Shown here piece by piece: positions 27,101 to 35,459 of a stretch of 64,000 nt of DNA (positions are counted from its first letter, which is position 1; every line of letters begins with the position of its first letter). Location: NCBI GenBank assembly GCA_965232455.1, contig OZ246981.1, forward strand, positions 496,001 through 560,000, in the 5' to 3' direction. This DNA comes from JBFGFX01 sp965232455 (GTDB lineage Bacteria; Pseudomonadota; Gammaproteobacteria; Steroidobacterales; Woeseiaceae). Below the pieces are notes generated by a model. It worked only from the letters and a program-made list of their open reading frames with translations. It did no database searches and was not told the origin of the DNA. Both the position numbers and the translations under genes were made by a program.

Positions 27101-27284
27101 CAACCTCTATCAGCAGGTCGATACCGCCGTGTTGGGCGTGACGAACGGCCAGTTGGACCGGTTCGCGGACCTCAGGGTCGAGTGGGAGGAGGCGATTGAA
27201 GCATGGAACGCATTGATGGAGAATGAGGTCAATCCGTTCATCGAACGAGCAGGACCGGCGATTCTGGTGCCTGCCTGGGAGTAG
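24111..27284 (+). CDS. Secreted BNR/VPS10-type beta-propeller protein
   Basis: 1057 residues. An N-terminal export segment (VLPLAAVAAVLASEWAAPARA) precedes a very long array of Asp-box/BNR blades with repeated S-x-D-x-G-x-x-W motifs (GVWKTVNAGASWQPIS, VYRSTDAGSSWTHVG, IWRSTDGGESWEAV, LYRSDDGGDHWTQV). The C-terminal 300 residues form a beta domain followed by a helical region (about 960-1010). Such proteins are often annotated as glycosyl-hydrolase-like, but no catalytic acid pair is visible. Sortilin-type propellers bind peptides. The ATGA overlap with the tricorn-like protease suggests the two work together, perhaps on extracellular peptides. Confidence 0.85.
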   Translation: MNQASDRGATLKIGTVLPLAAVAAVLASEWAAPARAAEEERGFFDGVQARNVGPFRGGRAMVAVGVPQDSRVYYMGTTGGVWKTVNAGASWQPISDDDFGSAAVGALAVAPSDPKVIMAGMGESPFRNIASSQGDGVYRSTDAGSSWTHVGFGDIKQIGEIRIHPDDPDTVWVAAQGNAYLPGDDNGVYKSTDGGQSWRRVLEPVNDSSGAVDLAIDMSNPRVLYAAMWDNRRTAWELRSGGPGSGIWRSTDGGESWEAVGEGLPEGMGKIGVAASPVKPGLVWAIVEAEDDTGGLYRSDDGGDHWTQVNSERVLRARSWYYMHIFADPNDADTVYVLNAPFLKSVDGGKTFAPVQVPHGDNHYLWINPNNSNWMVNANDGGANVSFDGGASWSRQDNQPTAQFYRVNTDNQFEYRIYGGQQDNSTVAIRSRSRDGSIGRDDWEVHGGCESAHVAFDAENPRYTYAGCYLGLIQEFDTVTRTARSVKAYEELGLGVPASEQKLRFNWNAPIHVSVHDPNVIYHAANMLLRSEDRGHTWTEVSPDLTRDEEDKQGLGAGPYTNENIEVYNTIFALEESPHDANTLWVGTDDGLVHLTRDGGATWRDVTPRGVGRGLVNSIDVSPHDPAVAYVVAMKYKEGDNRPYVYKTDNYGRSWSSVASGLPTEHFARVVREDPQRPGLLYAGMERGLYVSFDGGDEWQAFQTNLPIVPITDLMVRRNDLVLATQGRAFWVVDDISPLRQFVPEQQDRAVHLYEPSLAYRLTPTRGSNGGGESFAPSAPNGAVIYYSLAEALDLEDQTLTMEILAPDGRVIRTLESDGEKGIEGGGANASYALPAEQGVNRAVWDLRRDSTPSLDYPFLFGAARDDDAVQGHKVAPGTYGVRLKLGDGVVERDLVVRWDPINTYDDASIAEQQSMLQTIYPMITALYRRVNSLLAIQKQLELRKELAEGEGNEQLSAETGALLDALGQWQKSVTTPDRTTNQDVLNFAPRIDAFLVNLYQQVDTAVLGVTNGQLDRFADLRVEWEEAIEAWNALMENEVNPFIERAGPAILVPAWE

Positions 27285-27286
27285 TC

Positions 27287-27736
27287 GTGACCGCTAAACT
27301 CTTTTTCTGCGTGCTGCTTTCGGCGCTGATGGTCGCATGCGCCTCCAACCCAGATGGGCGCGATGAGATCCTGGCGTTCGAGCCGGATCCCTCGCTCCCG
27401 TTCGAGAGCTGCATCAGCGTCGGCCGGATCGACCGGACGAAGGTCCTCGACCAGCAGAACATTCTGTTTTACATGCGCGGGGGCCAGATTTATCGCAATT
27501 TCTTACCGCGTCGCTGTCCCGGTCTGGATCGGCGCGAGGCCTTCAGCTACCGGTCTTCGGCAAGCCAGCTCTGCGCCATCGACGTCATTACGGTCCTTGA
27601 GACTTCGGGGTTCGGACCTCGGCAGGGTGCAAGCTGCGGGCTGGGGAATTTCTACCCGGTCAGCGAAATCGAGGTCGAGGCGCTGGAATTGGAGATAGAG
27701 CGCATCAAGGAGTTTGGGCTCGACAACTTCAACTGA
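27287..27736 (+). CDS. Small lipoprotein, DUF6491-like
   Basis: 149 residues from a GTG (27287), two bases after the previous stop. The N-terminus has a lipobox (LLSALMVACAS). The mature part has regularly spaced cysteines (FESCISVGRIDRTKVLD, RRCPGLDR, QLCAIDVITV, ASCGLGNFYP) and the ILFYMRGGQIYRNFLP segment of the DUF6491 proteins seen in Xanthomonas-like bacteria. The function is unknown. It is probably cotranscribed with the tricorn and BNR genes. Confidence 0.75.
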   Translation: MTAKLFFCVLLSALMVACASNPDGRDEILAFEPDPSLPFESCISVGRIDRTKVLDQQNILFYMRGGQIYRNFLPRRCPGLDRREAFSYRSSASQLCAIDVITVLETSGFGPRQGASCGLGNFYPVSEIEVEALELEIERIKEFGLDNFN

Positions 27737-27908
27737 CGGTCGCGCCGGTATGGGTCCGGGACTGACCGAACCCGCGCTCTGCTGCGTCGCCCGCGGTCCA
27801 TCCGTTCGCTACCATCGGATTTTGTGACGACTTGCGCAGGTGGCGCGCGTCGGCCACGCTAGAATCGCGGCTGAGACGATCACACAGGCCGAAACTGGGA
27901 GATTTGCC

Positions 27909-28268
27909 GTGACAGCTCAGCGGTGGGGATGGATCGGCGGTTGGCTGGCTTCGTTCGCATGGGTTGCGATTGCTGCTCTGAAGCTGCTAATGAACGGAAG
28001 CGTATTCCCGGGCGTGGTGGGTTTGCTCGTTACCGTCGTCGCGGTGACGCTGGTCCTGGCCTTTGCGCCGTGGCGGTTTCCGAATACGATGTACTGGCTG
28101 TTGATGACACCGCTGTATCTGGTTTTCTTCCTTGCTCTGGCGTGGATCGTTTGGTCTCATGGCGATGCGGTTTCCGTCGGTTTTCGCGCATCGCCGGTGC
28201 TGCTGGTTTTGTTGTTGCCGATGGCGCTCGCCGGCCGAAAACGCTGGAATCAAACGTCTCCGTCATGA
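27909..28268 (+). CDS. Small inner-membrane protein, four predicted helices
   Basis: 119 residues if the GTG at 27909 is used. It has a GGGAG ribosome-binding site about 8 bases upstream, while earlier in-frame starts lack one. Nearly the whole protein is four hydrophobic segments (WIGGWLASFAWVAIAALKLL, VFPGVVGLLVTVVAVTLVLA, YWLLMTPLYLVFFLALAWIV, VLLVLLLPMALAG). No family is recognised. It stands alone downstream of the DUF6491-like gene. Confidence 0.6.
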   Translation: MTAQRWGWIGGWLASFAWVAIAALKLLMNGSVFPGVVGLLVTVVAVTLVLAFAPWRFPNTMYWLLMTPLYLVFFLALAWIVWSHGDAVSVGFRASPVLLVLLLPMALAGRKRWNQTSPS

Positions 28269-28315
28269 CCCCGCCCCGTTTTGATTGACGGATACTGTTT
28301 CGGACAGGCGCAGCG

Positions 28316-28858
28316 CTACGCGGCGTCGTGAAAAATGATACCGAGCGTGAAACGTTCCCCCGCGCGAATTGGACTGACGCCGTGACGATGCTTGACGCGG
28401 TAATGGCCGCGGACGCCTTTTTTAGGGCGTTCGTTTACGGCAAACGCGACCCCATGACCCTTACTCAGTGGCACAACCTCTACCCGAGACTGCATCCTTG
28501 GGCGCTGTTCGGTGAGCACGAATTCTCCACCGTCGAAGTCCGCCGGCTCACTCAACAGAATGACGACCTGGAAGGGGAACGAGTGTTTGCCGTACAAGTC
28601 CTGGTGCAGGCAGTTGAAACCGCCTTCGCCGTACCGGAGGATCAACGGCGTTGGCCGTGACTGATCGTCGCCATGGCATCGCGCGAGCATCTCGTCGAGG
28701 GTATCGGGAAAACGCACCTCGGTGCGCATGTTCTCCTGCCAACGATTCGCGATGGGCTGTAACAAGGTATAGAGGCGTTGACGCAGGGTTCGGACCGGCT
28801 CCGGCAGGGGATAGTCGAAGTACTTGTATTCCCCTTCTCCAAATCCATGCCGCCGCAT
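28316..28858 (-). CDS. 2-oxoglutarate/Fe(II) oxygenase (prolyl 4-hydroxylase-like); N-terminus without a standard start
   Basis: 180 residues if counted from the only ATG (28858). The double-stranded beta-helix motifs are clear: iron ligands in NCLHQDLYGKH (His-x-Asp), the distal histidine in RVKHRHGVSPI, and the 2-oxoglutarate-binding arginine shortly after (RAGERFTLGIIFHDAA). The frame continues upstream without a stop to about 29048. Its translation there still looks like the family, with a RLISDEEAAVLRDLYG helix and FRSRVVMRRHGFG across the ATG. Yet it contains no ATG, GTG or TTG. Either a CTG or ATA start is used or the 5' end has decayed. Substrate unknown. Confidence 0.8.
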   Translation of the reverse strand: MRRHGFGEGEYKYFDYPLPEPVRTLRQRLYTLLQPIANRWQENMRTEVRFPDTLDEMLARCHGDDQSRPTPLILRYGEGGFNCLHQDLYGKHSFPFQVVILLSEPADFDGGEFVLTEQRPRMQSRVEVVPLSKGHGVAFAVNERPKKGVRGHYRVKHRHGVSPIRAGERFTLGIIFHDAA

Positions 28859-29295
28859 GACGACACGGCTGCGAAACGGTTCGTCTCTTCCGTACAGGTC
28901 CCTGAGGACGGCGGCCTCTTCGTCGGATATCAGTCTTCCGAGTCGGGCGTAGGCCCGTGATTCGAGCTCCGTTTGTATGCGCGGTCGACTTTCCGCCGCC
29001 GCCAGTTGCGTTGTGCCGTCGACTGCTGTTCCCCTTATGCCGTGTTGAGATCAGTTTACCGGCTGCCCGCCGGGTGGTTCGCCAGTTTCGGACCTCTAAG
29101 GATCACGGTGTATCGTTCGCGGACGGGACGTCCATGGGAGGTAACGGTTAAATGAACGTGGAATGACGTTTTGACTACAGGTTCTGAAATTTTTTCGCGA
29201 TAACTTCATGGTAATGGCATCGGACTGACAATGACGATAGCTACACTCGGGTACGAGTGAACACAACTGTCCATCCATGACCGGAGAACGTACCG
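28859..29295. other. Intergenic region including the non-ATG 5' extension of the oxygenase gene
   Basis: About 28859-29005 still reads as family-like protein sequence on the minus strand. The rest is non-coding, holds AT-rich stretches around 29160-29215, and presumably carries the promoter of the rightward glycerophosphodiesterase gene. That gene has a GGAG ribosome-binding site at 29282-29285. Confidence 0.5.
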
Positions 29296-30624
29296 ATGAG
29301 AAAAGAACTACGGGTGCTGTTGAGCGTAATACTTGCAATTTCGTTTGCAAGTACCGCAGTGGCGGACGGACCGTCGCTGACGCCAAAAAGCGCACAGCTT
29401 GGACCGCGGCCGTTTTACCTGGTGGACGAGATGAGCGACGGCAGGCTCAAGCGCCAGCTTCAACGCTGCGCGGCAAGAAAGAAAAACTTCCAGGCATCGG
29501 ACTTTTCGATAGGTCATAGGGGCGCGCCGCTACAGTTTCCCGAACACACCAAGGAGTCCTACGTCGCGGCTGCGCGAATGGGCGCGGGTATTCTGGAATG
29601 TGACGTGACGTTCACCAAAGACAAGGAGCTGGTGTGCCGGCACGCGCAGTGCGACCTGCACACGAGCACGAATATTCTGGCGACACCGCTCGCGGCCAAG
29701 TGCTCCGAAGGTTTTACACCCGCCGAATACGATCCCGTCACCGGAGAGTTGCTCAAACCGGCATCGGCGAAATGCTGCACGAGCGACATCACGCTGGAGG
29801 AGTTCAAGACGCTCGAAGGAAAAATGGACGCCGTCGACCGCGGCGCCACGACGGTGGCCGAATACCTGGGCGGGACCGCCGATTTTCGCACGGACCTCTA
29901 CACGACCGGCGGAACCCTGCTGACGCACGCGGAGAGCATCCATCTGTTCAAAAAGCTCGGCAAGAAGATGACGCCGGAACTCAAGTCGCCCGAAGTTCCA
30001 ATGCCGTTCGACGGCTTCACCCAGCAGGATTACGCGCAAAAGATGATCGACGAATACCGGCAGGCCTCAGTGCCGGCACGAAACGTCTGGGCGCAGTCCT
30101 TCAACCTCGACGACGTCCTTTACTGGGTTGACAACAACGCGGACTTCGGAGAACAGGCCGTGTTCCTGGATGGGCGAAATCCGGTCGAGCTGGTCGAGAA
30201 TCCGCCGCCCCGGTCCGAGTTTCACGATCTGAAGCGCCGTGGAGTCAGGATTATTGCCCCGCCGATGCCGACGTTGCTGACCGTTGACCACAAGAACCGC
30301 ATCGTTCCGTCCGACTACGCGCGTCGCGCCCGCCAGGCGGGACTCGAGATCATCAGCTGGACAACGGAGCGTTCCGGACGAATCAATGAAGACGTCAAGC
30401 CCGGCGGTGGAGCGTTCTACTACAACACGACGGTGGACGCGCTGAAGTCCGACGGCGATATCCTGAAAACGATCGACGTGCTGGTTCAGGACGTCGGAGT
30501 ATTCGGCCTGTTTTCCGATTGGCCGGCGACGACGACGTTCTATGCAAACTGCAAGGATATTCCGCGCCTGCGGAAAATGCGGCATGACGAAAGAGACGAC
30601 GACGAAGATGACGATGACGACTAG
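29296..30624 (+). CDS. Glycerophosphodiester phosphodiesterase, exported, with acidic tail
   Basis: 442 residues. A signal peptide ends near ASTAVADG (residue 25). The GDPD domain follows: catalytic FSIGHRGAPLQFPEHT (His74, Arg75, and Glu-His of the EHT motif) and GILECDVTFTKD with the metal-binding acidic residue. TIM-barrel segments continue to about residue 410. Reaction: hydrolysis of glycerophosphodiesters to sn-glycerol 3-phosphate and an alcohol in the periplasm, with Ca2+ as typical cofactor for exported members. The protein ends in a run of Asp/Glu (DERDDDEDDDDD), unusual for the family and possibly calcium-binding or disordered. Confidence 0.9.
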   Translation: MRKELRVLLSVILAISFASTAVADGPSLTPKSAQLGPRPFYLVDEMSDGRLKRQLQRCAARKKNFQASDFSIGHRGAPLQFPEHTKESYVAAARMGAGILECDVTFTKDKELVCRHAQCDLHTSTNILATPLAAKCSEGFTPAEYDPVTGELLKPASAKCCTSDITLEEFKTLEGKMDAVDRGATTVAEYLGGTADFRTDLYTTGGTLLTHAESIHLFKKLGKKMTPELKSPEVPMPFDGFTQQDYAQKMIDEYRQASVPARNVWAQSFNLDDVLYWVDNNADFGEQAVFLDGRNPVELVENPPPRSEFHDLKRRGVRIIAPPMPTLLTVDHKNRIVPSDYARRARQAGLEIISWTTERSGRINEDVKPGGGAFYYNTTVDALKSDGDILKTIDVLVQDVGVFGLFSDWPATTTFYANCKDIPRLRKMRHDERDDDEDDDDD

Positions 30625-30841
30625 CATCACCGTTGCTCGTATTCCGCTCGATGGGCCGCGGCGCCAATGCCCGGCGGGCCGGAAGAGATCCAGCGATATT
30701 CGTCCGTTGGCGCCCAAGGCGAAATACGTCGATCATGGCTGCCGTCGTTGGGGGTGGATAGCGACCCTTGTCGCCATGGTATTCTCACTGCCCTAGCTCA
30801 TTGCCGGGCCCGGTTCGCGCCGGAGGCCACTTTGTCTGTCG

Positions 30842-31687
30842 ATGCCTAAACCGCTTGCTGAGTACTCGCTGATCGACGTGCGTCCGTACGCGCCGAATCT
30901 CGGTGCGGAGATCCGCGGCGTGACGCTCGCAGACGGCGTTTCGCCGGCGGAGTTCGCGGAGATCCGGCGGGCATTTCTCGATCACCAGGTCGTGTTTTTC
31001 AAAGACCAGGAGGAGATCTCTCCCGAGCGGCACATCGAATTCGGCAGGTTGTTCGGCGAACTGCACAGGCATCCGGCGGCGCCGGCGATGGCGGACTATC
31101 CCGAGATTTTCGAGATCCATGCTCACAGGGATTCAAAGCTTGCAAACGGCGAGTTCTGGCATTCCGACGTTTCCTGCGACGAGTTGCCGCCGCTCGGGAC
31201 GATGCTGCAGCTGCATATTCTGCCGCCGGCCGGCGGCGACACGATGTTCAGCGATATGTATGCGGCCTACGACGCGCTCTCGTCCCCGCTGCGGGCGATG
31301 TTGGATACGCTCAGCGCGACCCACGAATCGAAACACGTGTACGTCGGGCGTTACAGCGATCGCGGCCGGCGTGACGACGAGATCCGTTGCCCGTCGGCCG
31401 CGCATCCCGTCGTGCGAGTGCATGCGGATACCGGACGCCGTGCGCTTTACGTGAATCGGACGTTTACGACGCGCATCAACGAACTGTCCGACGGTGAGAG
31501 CCGCGCACTCCTCGACCTGTTGTTCGATCATTCCGAGAAGATCGAGTTTCAGATTCGCTACCGCTGGGCAAAAAACGACCTCGCATTTTGGGACAACCGA
31601 TGCTGTATGCATCGGGCGATATGGGACTACTGGCCGGAAGAGCGGAAGGGCCGCAGGGTGACGATCAGGGGCGATCGGCCCCGCTAG
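30842..31687 (+). CDS. TauD/TfdA-family 2-oxoglutarate dioxygenase
   Basis: 281 residues, the standard length. The iron-binding triad is His-x-Asp in GEFWHSDVSCDELPP (about residue 105) and a distal histidine in AFWDNRCCMHRAIWDY. The 2-oxoglutarate-binding arginine follows in RRVTIRGDRP. The N-terminal LGAEIRGVTLADG and the VVFFKDQE motif are typical. Members hydroxylate sulfonates, phenoxyacetates or other small carboxylates. The specific substrate is unknown and there is no transporter or sulfonate gene nearby. The stop codon overlaps that of the convergent BNR gene (31684-31687). Confidence 0.9.
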   Translation: MPKPLAEYSLIDVRPYAPNLGAEIRGVTLADGVSPAEFAEIRRAFLDHQVVFFKDQEEISPERHIEFGRLFGELHRHPAAPAMADYPEIFEIHAHRDSKLANGEFWHSDVSCDELPPLGTMLQLHILPPAGGDTMFSDMYAAYDALSSPLRAMLDTLSATHESKHVYVGRYSDRGRRDDEIRCPSAAHPVVRVHADTGRRALYVNRTFTTRINELSDGESRALLDLLFDHSEKIEFQIRYRWAKNDLAFWDNRCCMHRAIWDYWPEERKGRRVTIRGDRPR

Positions 31688-32919
31688 CGTGTGTCCAGTA
31701 GCGATCCGTCGATGATGGCGGACCTGATCGTCGTGTCGCCGTCGCCGGCATCCGTCCAGGCGGCGACAATCCGGTTGCCCTGTTTCGCCAGCTGCGGGAA
31801 ACCCGACAGGCGTCCGCGGGACGTGGTGGCGATGCGGATCGCCGGGCCAACGTCGCCGCCGGGTGAAACCCGGCGCATGCGCACCTCGGCGGTCCCGTCT
31901 GCGCCATCGTGGAGGGAGCCCACAACCGCGTCACCGCCGTCCAGCAACAGCACGGCAACGCGGCCGAGCGTTTGCCCGGTCTCGACGTCAATCGCGGTCC
32001 CGAAACTCGCGGCAGCGTCGCCGGAAAACGCGACCTTTACGCGCGTGACGTCGTCGGCTGCCGTAAACCACGCAACGGCAACGTCGTTCTCGTCGGCTGC
32101 AATGGATGGACCGTTTACCGGACAGCCGGCGATTTCCCAGCCGTCATCGGCCACGGCGCGGCCGGGTTCCCAGATTCCGCCGGTGGCACGTGTGACGTAA
32201 ACGTCCCGGATCTCGTCGGGCGTGCGGTTACGATAAACCGCGATGGGTCCGCTTGCGCCGACGGCAACGTCCGTCTGACAGCAATCGCAAACGAGTTCAT
32301 CGGCGAGCTGACCGGCGGTCAGGTCCGCTGCCGGGGTGATTACCGCGGATCTCAACGTCATGCCGCCGGCGTGCGCGTGTTCGTCATGACTTGCGGCGTT
32401 CGATGCGGTGTTCCTCCCGTCCAACCACAGAGCGCCGACACCGTCCTGCCAGGGAAACAGGCTGACAAAGCCGTGTTCCGTGGGCGTACCGTCCGTATGC
32501 GGCGTGATCGCCGCCGACCAGGAATCGCCGCCGTCGTTGGACACGGCGACGGCGATGTCGTACGAATAGATACCTCCAGGCCGCCGTTCGAGCCAGTGGG
32601 CCGCCCACAAGTCCCCCCGGATGGGCACGACCGACGGAAAGTCCGCCCAGTTGACGAACCAATTGTCGCCCCGCGCCAGCGTTTTCGGTGGGTTCCACTC
32701 GTCCTCGTCGAGCGTCGAATAGCGTAACGCAACGCCTTTGCCGTGCGGTTCCAGCCAGCTCAGCACCACCTGCCCGTCGTCGGCCACTGCCAGGTGCGGC
32801 TCCGCGCCGCCGGCGGCCGCGACCGGAGGGAGCATTTCAATCGGCGCCGCCCGAACGGAGCCGGTTGCAGCCGCAAGCAGCAAAAGCGGTGCGTACCCGA
32901 TTTTTCGTATCCGCCGCAT
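31684..32919 (-). CDS. Exported BNR/sialidase-fold protein with Cys-rich motif
   Basis: 411 residues with a signal peptide (PLLLLAAATGSVRA). The remainder is a six-bladed sialidase-like fold with Asp-box blades (VSNDGGDSWSAA, FSGDAAASFG). It carries two Cys motifs, ELVCDCCQTDVAVG and WEIAGCPVNGPSIA, which could bind metal or form disulfides. Catalytic residues of true sialidases are not clear. It follows the GT39 gene by 33 bases on the same strand, so it is probably the last member of the glycosyl-transfer operon. Its role there is unknown. Confidence 0.8.
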   Translation of the reverse strand: MRRIRKIGYAPLLLLAAATGSVRAAPIEMLPPVAAAGGAEPHLAVADDGQVVLSWLEPHGKGVALRYSTLDEDEWNPPKTLARGDNWFVNWADFPSVVPIRGDLWAAHWLERRPGGIYSYDIAVAVSNDGGDSWSAAITPHTDGTPTEHGFVSLFPWQDGVGALWLDGRNTASNAASHDEHAHAGGMTLRSAVITPAADLTAGQLADELVCDCCQTDVAVGASGPIAVYRNRTPDEIRDVYVTRATGGIWEPGRAVADDGWEIAGCPVNGPSIAADENDVAVAWFTAADDVTRVKVAFSGDAAASFGTAIDVETGQTLGRVAVLLLDGGDAVVGSLHDGADGTAEVRMRRVSPGGDVGPAIRIATTSRGRLSGFPQLAKQGNRIVAAWTDAGDGDTTIRSAIIDGSLLDTR

Positions 32920-32952
32920 CGTTGTATCCGAAGAGTCCTGCGGCGCAAAGTA

Positions 32953-34461
32953 TCAGGACTGCCGCGAATGTAAAAGCCCGGTTAGCGCTTCGCCGCCTTC
33001 CGCCGGCTCGGACGTTTCCCGCCAGGGGCGCCGCCCGGCCGGAGGTACCCACCGGCAGTTCTCGCCACGCGTCTGCAGAAGGACGTAACGGTGTACGGTT
33101 TGTACCGTTCGCACACAGGGTTCCAGCGAGTCCGCGAATCTCGAAAACAGCGTCTTGCGCATCGCGAGGTGGACGGGAACGGGTGTTGCCAGGAGCTTTG
33201 ACAGCGCATCTTCCGTTCGGACGGCCGCCGCGCGCCCGCCCGAATAAAAGCTGGCCGAATAGGGCAACTTCGGAAAATAGTACAAATCGGAGCGGCCCGG
33301 CATAGATTCATGTACCGCAATGAGGTCCTTCTGAGACTTTCGATTGATCAGGTCAGCCGGACCGGACAGAAATACGGCGCAAATCGCAAGCGGCACCACC
33401 CAGCCGAGACGGTGCAGGTTTCCGGGTCTGTTCTGCAGCCAGGTGGCCAGCAGCAACGCGAACGCCGGCAGGCCGGGCAGGACGTAGGCGGGGAGAATGT
33501 TCGCCGCGAACGTAAAGAAGGCCAGCGGGGTCAGCATCCAGAAGAGGAGGTAGGCGTGAAACGGGGGCAAGGCCCGCAGCGCGGACCAATCCCGGACCGC
33601 TTTTGCACCCGCGTAGAGGGCCACGAGCGACCAGGGCAGTAAACCGCCGATGGCGAAAAGCCAGATGGTGCCCCGGGGCTCCGCATGTGCGTTGCCGTAC
33701 AGATCCCCTTGCCAGCCGCTGTTCATGAACCGCAGCCAGTGTTCGCCCACGATGTAATACGCCAGGAACCCGGGGCTTTGATGCTCATTGAGCCAGTACC
33801 AGGGCGCGGCGACGGCAAGCATCAGCAGTCCACCGGAAAACCAGGGCATGGATTGCAAAAACCACCTGAAGCCGCGATGCCAGGCCGACCATGCCAGTAC
33901 CGGAAGGCCCACCAGCACGATCGCGACAGGTCCTTTTGCCAACAGCCCCAGCCCCAGACCTGCGAAAAACAGGTACCGCCATACCGCGTGCTGCTCGCAG
34001 GCGGCCAGCCAAAACGCAACCAGTGACAGCGTCGTCGCAAACAGCAGCGACGCATCGGTCATCACCGCACCCGCGCTCACGTAACCGACGCCGCTGGTCA
34101 GCAGGATTGTGCAGGCCGCGAGCGCTCCATCCGTCGTGAGCGTTTTTCTGCCGGTGTGATAAGTGAGCGCAATGGTCAGCAGAACCCACAACAACGCGGG
34201 CAGCCGAGCGGCAAATTCGGTTTGGCCAAGAACCTCGAACGACGCGGCCGTCAGCCAGATCGACAGAGGCGGTTTTGCCCAGAACGGCGTACCCGGCTCG
34301 ATCTGCGGCGTAATCCAGTCGTCGGTCGTGACCATGAGTCGGGCTACCTCGGCGTACCGCGCCTCGGTGGTGTCGTGCAGCGGGTAGGCGCCGAGCGTAA
34401 AAAGACGCACGATCGCGGCAACCAACAGCACGGCGACCCAGGGCCGCTGCAGCGGTGTCAT
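32953..34461 (-). CDS. Glycosyltransferase family 39 / ArnT-like membrane protein
   Basis: 502 residues with about a dozen hydrophobic segments. The ArnT/PMT signature lies in the first periplasmic loop (YPLHDTTEARYAEVARLM, then PFWAKPPLSIWLTA), with the Asp/Glu residues needed for catalysis. Family members move a sugar from an undecaprenyl or dolichyl phosphate carrier to lipid A, lipids or proteins on the periplasmic side. It is coupled to the GtrB-like gene by a 4-base overlap, which fits a GtrB-made lipid-P-sugar donor used by this enzyme. The acceptor is unknown. Confidence 0.88.
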   Translation of the reverse strand: MTPLQRPWVAVLLVAAIVRLFTLGAYPLHDTTEARYAEVARLMVTTDDWITPQIEPGTPFWAKPPLSIWLTAASFEVLGQTEFAARLPALLWVLLTIALTYHTGRKTLTTDGALAACTILLTSGVGYVSAGAVMTDASLLFATTLSLVAFWLAACEQHAVWRYLFFAGLGLGLLAKGPVAIVLVGLPVLAWSAWHRGFRWFLQSMPWFSGGLLMLAVAAPWYWLNEHQSPGFLAYYIVGEHWLRFMNSGWQGDLYGNAHAEPRGTIWLFAIGGLLPWSLVALYAGAKAVRDWSALRALPPFHAYLLFWMLTPLAFFTFAANILPAYVLPGLPAFALLLATWLQNRPGNLHRLGWVVPLAICAVFLSGPADLINRKSQKDLIAVHESMPGRSDLYYFPKLPYSASFYSGGRAAAVRTEDALSKLLATPVPVHLAMRKTLFSRFADSLEPCVRTVQTVHRYVLLQTRGENCRWVPPAGRRPWRETSEPAEGGEALTGLLHSRQS

Positions 34462-35459
34462 CCCGCGGCTCGGCCCCGAATCCGGTTGCCTCCAATGGCG
34501 GCAACCTTATTCGGCAGGTTCGCGGATGCGACAACGTACAGAGGGCGTTGTTTGCTTTCGATTAACAGGCGGCCGATGTATTCACCCAACAGCCCGGTTG
34601 CGATCAGCTGAATTCCGCCGAGAAACGTGATCGTCACGATCAACGATGGAAATCCCGCTACCGGCTCGCCGAATACGAGGGTTTTCAGGAGTACCGCCGA
34701 ACCGTAGCTCAAAGCGCCGACTGCAACGAGTGAGCCCAAGAGGCTCGCCAGCCGGAGGGGTGCGATGCTGAACGACGTAATGCCGTCAAACGCGAGTCCT
34801 ACGAGTTTCAGAAACGGCCACTTCGATTCACCTTTGTAACGCGGATCCCGTTTGTAGGGGATCTCAATCGTCTCGAAACCGACCCAGGCGAAAAGCCCTT
34901 TCATGTAACGATTGCGTTCCGGCAGTGATTTCAAAGCGTCCACGGCGCGGCGGCTGAGCAGCCGGAAGTCGCCCACATCGGCGGGTATGTCGACGGCGCT
35001 CAGATAGGCAAGCAGCTTGTAAAACACCGCCGCCGAAAATCGCTTGAACCGCGTATCGGACGATCGGTCGATGCGCCGCATTGCGACGACGTCGTATCCG
35101 CGCCGCCAGGCATCGAGCATCTCGGGGATGCGCTCGGGTGGATCCTGCAGATCCGCGTCGAGCACGATGACCGCGTCTCCCCGCGCGTGGTCGATGCCCG
35201 CGGTCAGCGCAATTTCCTTACCGAAGTTTCGACTCAGATCAACGATGCCTACGCGTCCGTCCATCAGCTGAATAGACGTCAGTATCTCCAGGGTATCGTC
35301 GACACTCCCGTCGTTGACGTAGATTATCTCCGCGGTGAAGGGTATCGACTCCAGGACGGTTCGCAGGCGGCCGTGGCATCTGCGTATGCTCTCCGATTCG
35401 TTGAAACACGGTACGACGATACTGATGAGTGTCCCTGTCTGCTTATTGATGTCGTTCAC
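34458..35459 (-). CDS. GT2 glycosyltransferase, polyprenyl-phosphate sugar synthase (GtrB/ArnC-like)
   Basis: 333 residues from the GTG at 35459, which starts directly before the catalytic domain (VNDINKQTGTLISIVVPCFN) and 17 bases inside the gtrA-like gene. The GT2 fold shows SIVVPCFNESE, DLSRNFGKEIALTAG, and the metal-binding DADLQDPPE. Two C-terminal membrane helices follow (LGSLVAVGALSYGSAVLL; SLIVTITFLGGIQLIATGLL), as in GtrB/DPM-type enzymes. Reaction: transfer of a sugar from a nucleotide donor to undecaprenyl phosphate at the inner face of the membrane. An ATG at 35549 is in frame but would add an unlikely N-terminal extension. Confidence 0.88.
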   Translation of the reverse strand: MNDINKQTGTLISIVVPCFNESESIRRCHGRLRTVLESIPFTAEIIYVNDGSVDDTLEILTSIQLMDGRVGIVDLSRNFGKEIALTAGIDHARGDAVIVLDADLQDPPERIPEMLDAWRRGYDVVAMRRIDRSSDTRFKRFSAAVFYKLLAYLSAVDIPADVGDFRLLSRRAVDALKSLPERNRYMKGLFAWVGFETIEIPYKRDPRYKGESKWPFLKLVGLAFDGITSFSIAPLRLASLLGSLVAVGALSYGSAVLLKTLVFGEPVAGFPSLIVTITFLGGIQLIATGLLGEYIGRLLIESKQRPLYVVASANLPNKVAAIGGNRIRGRAAG

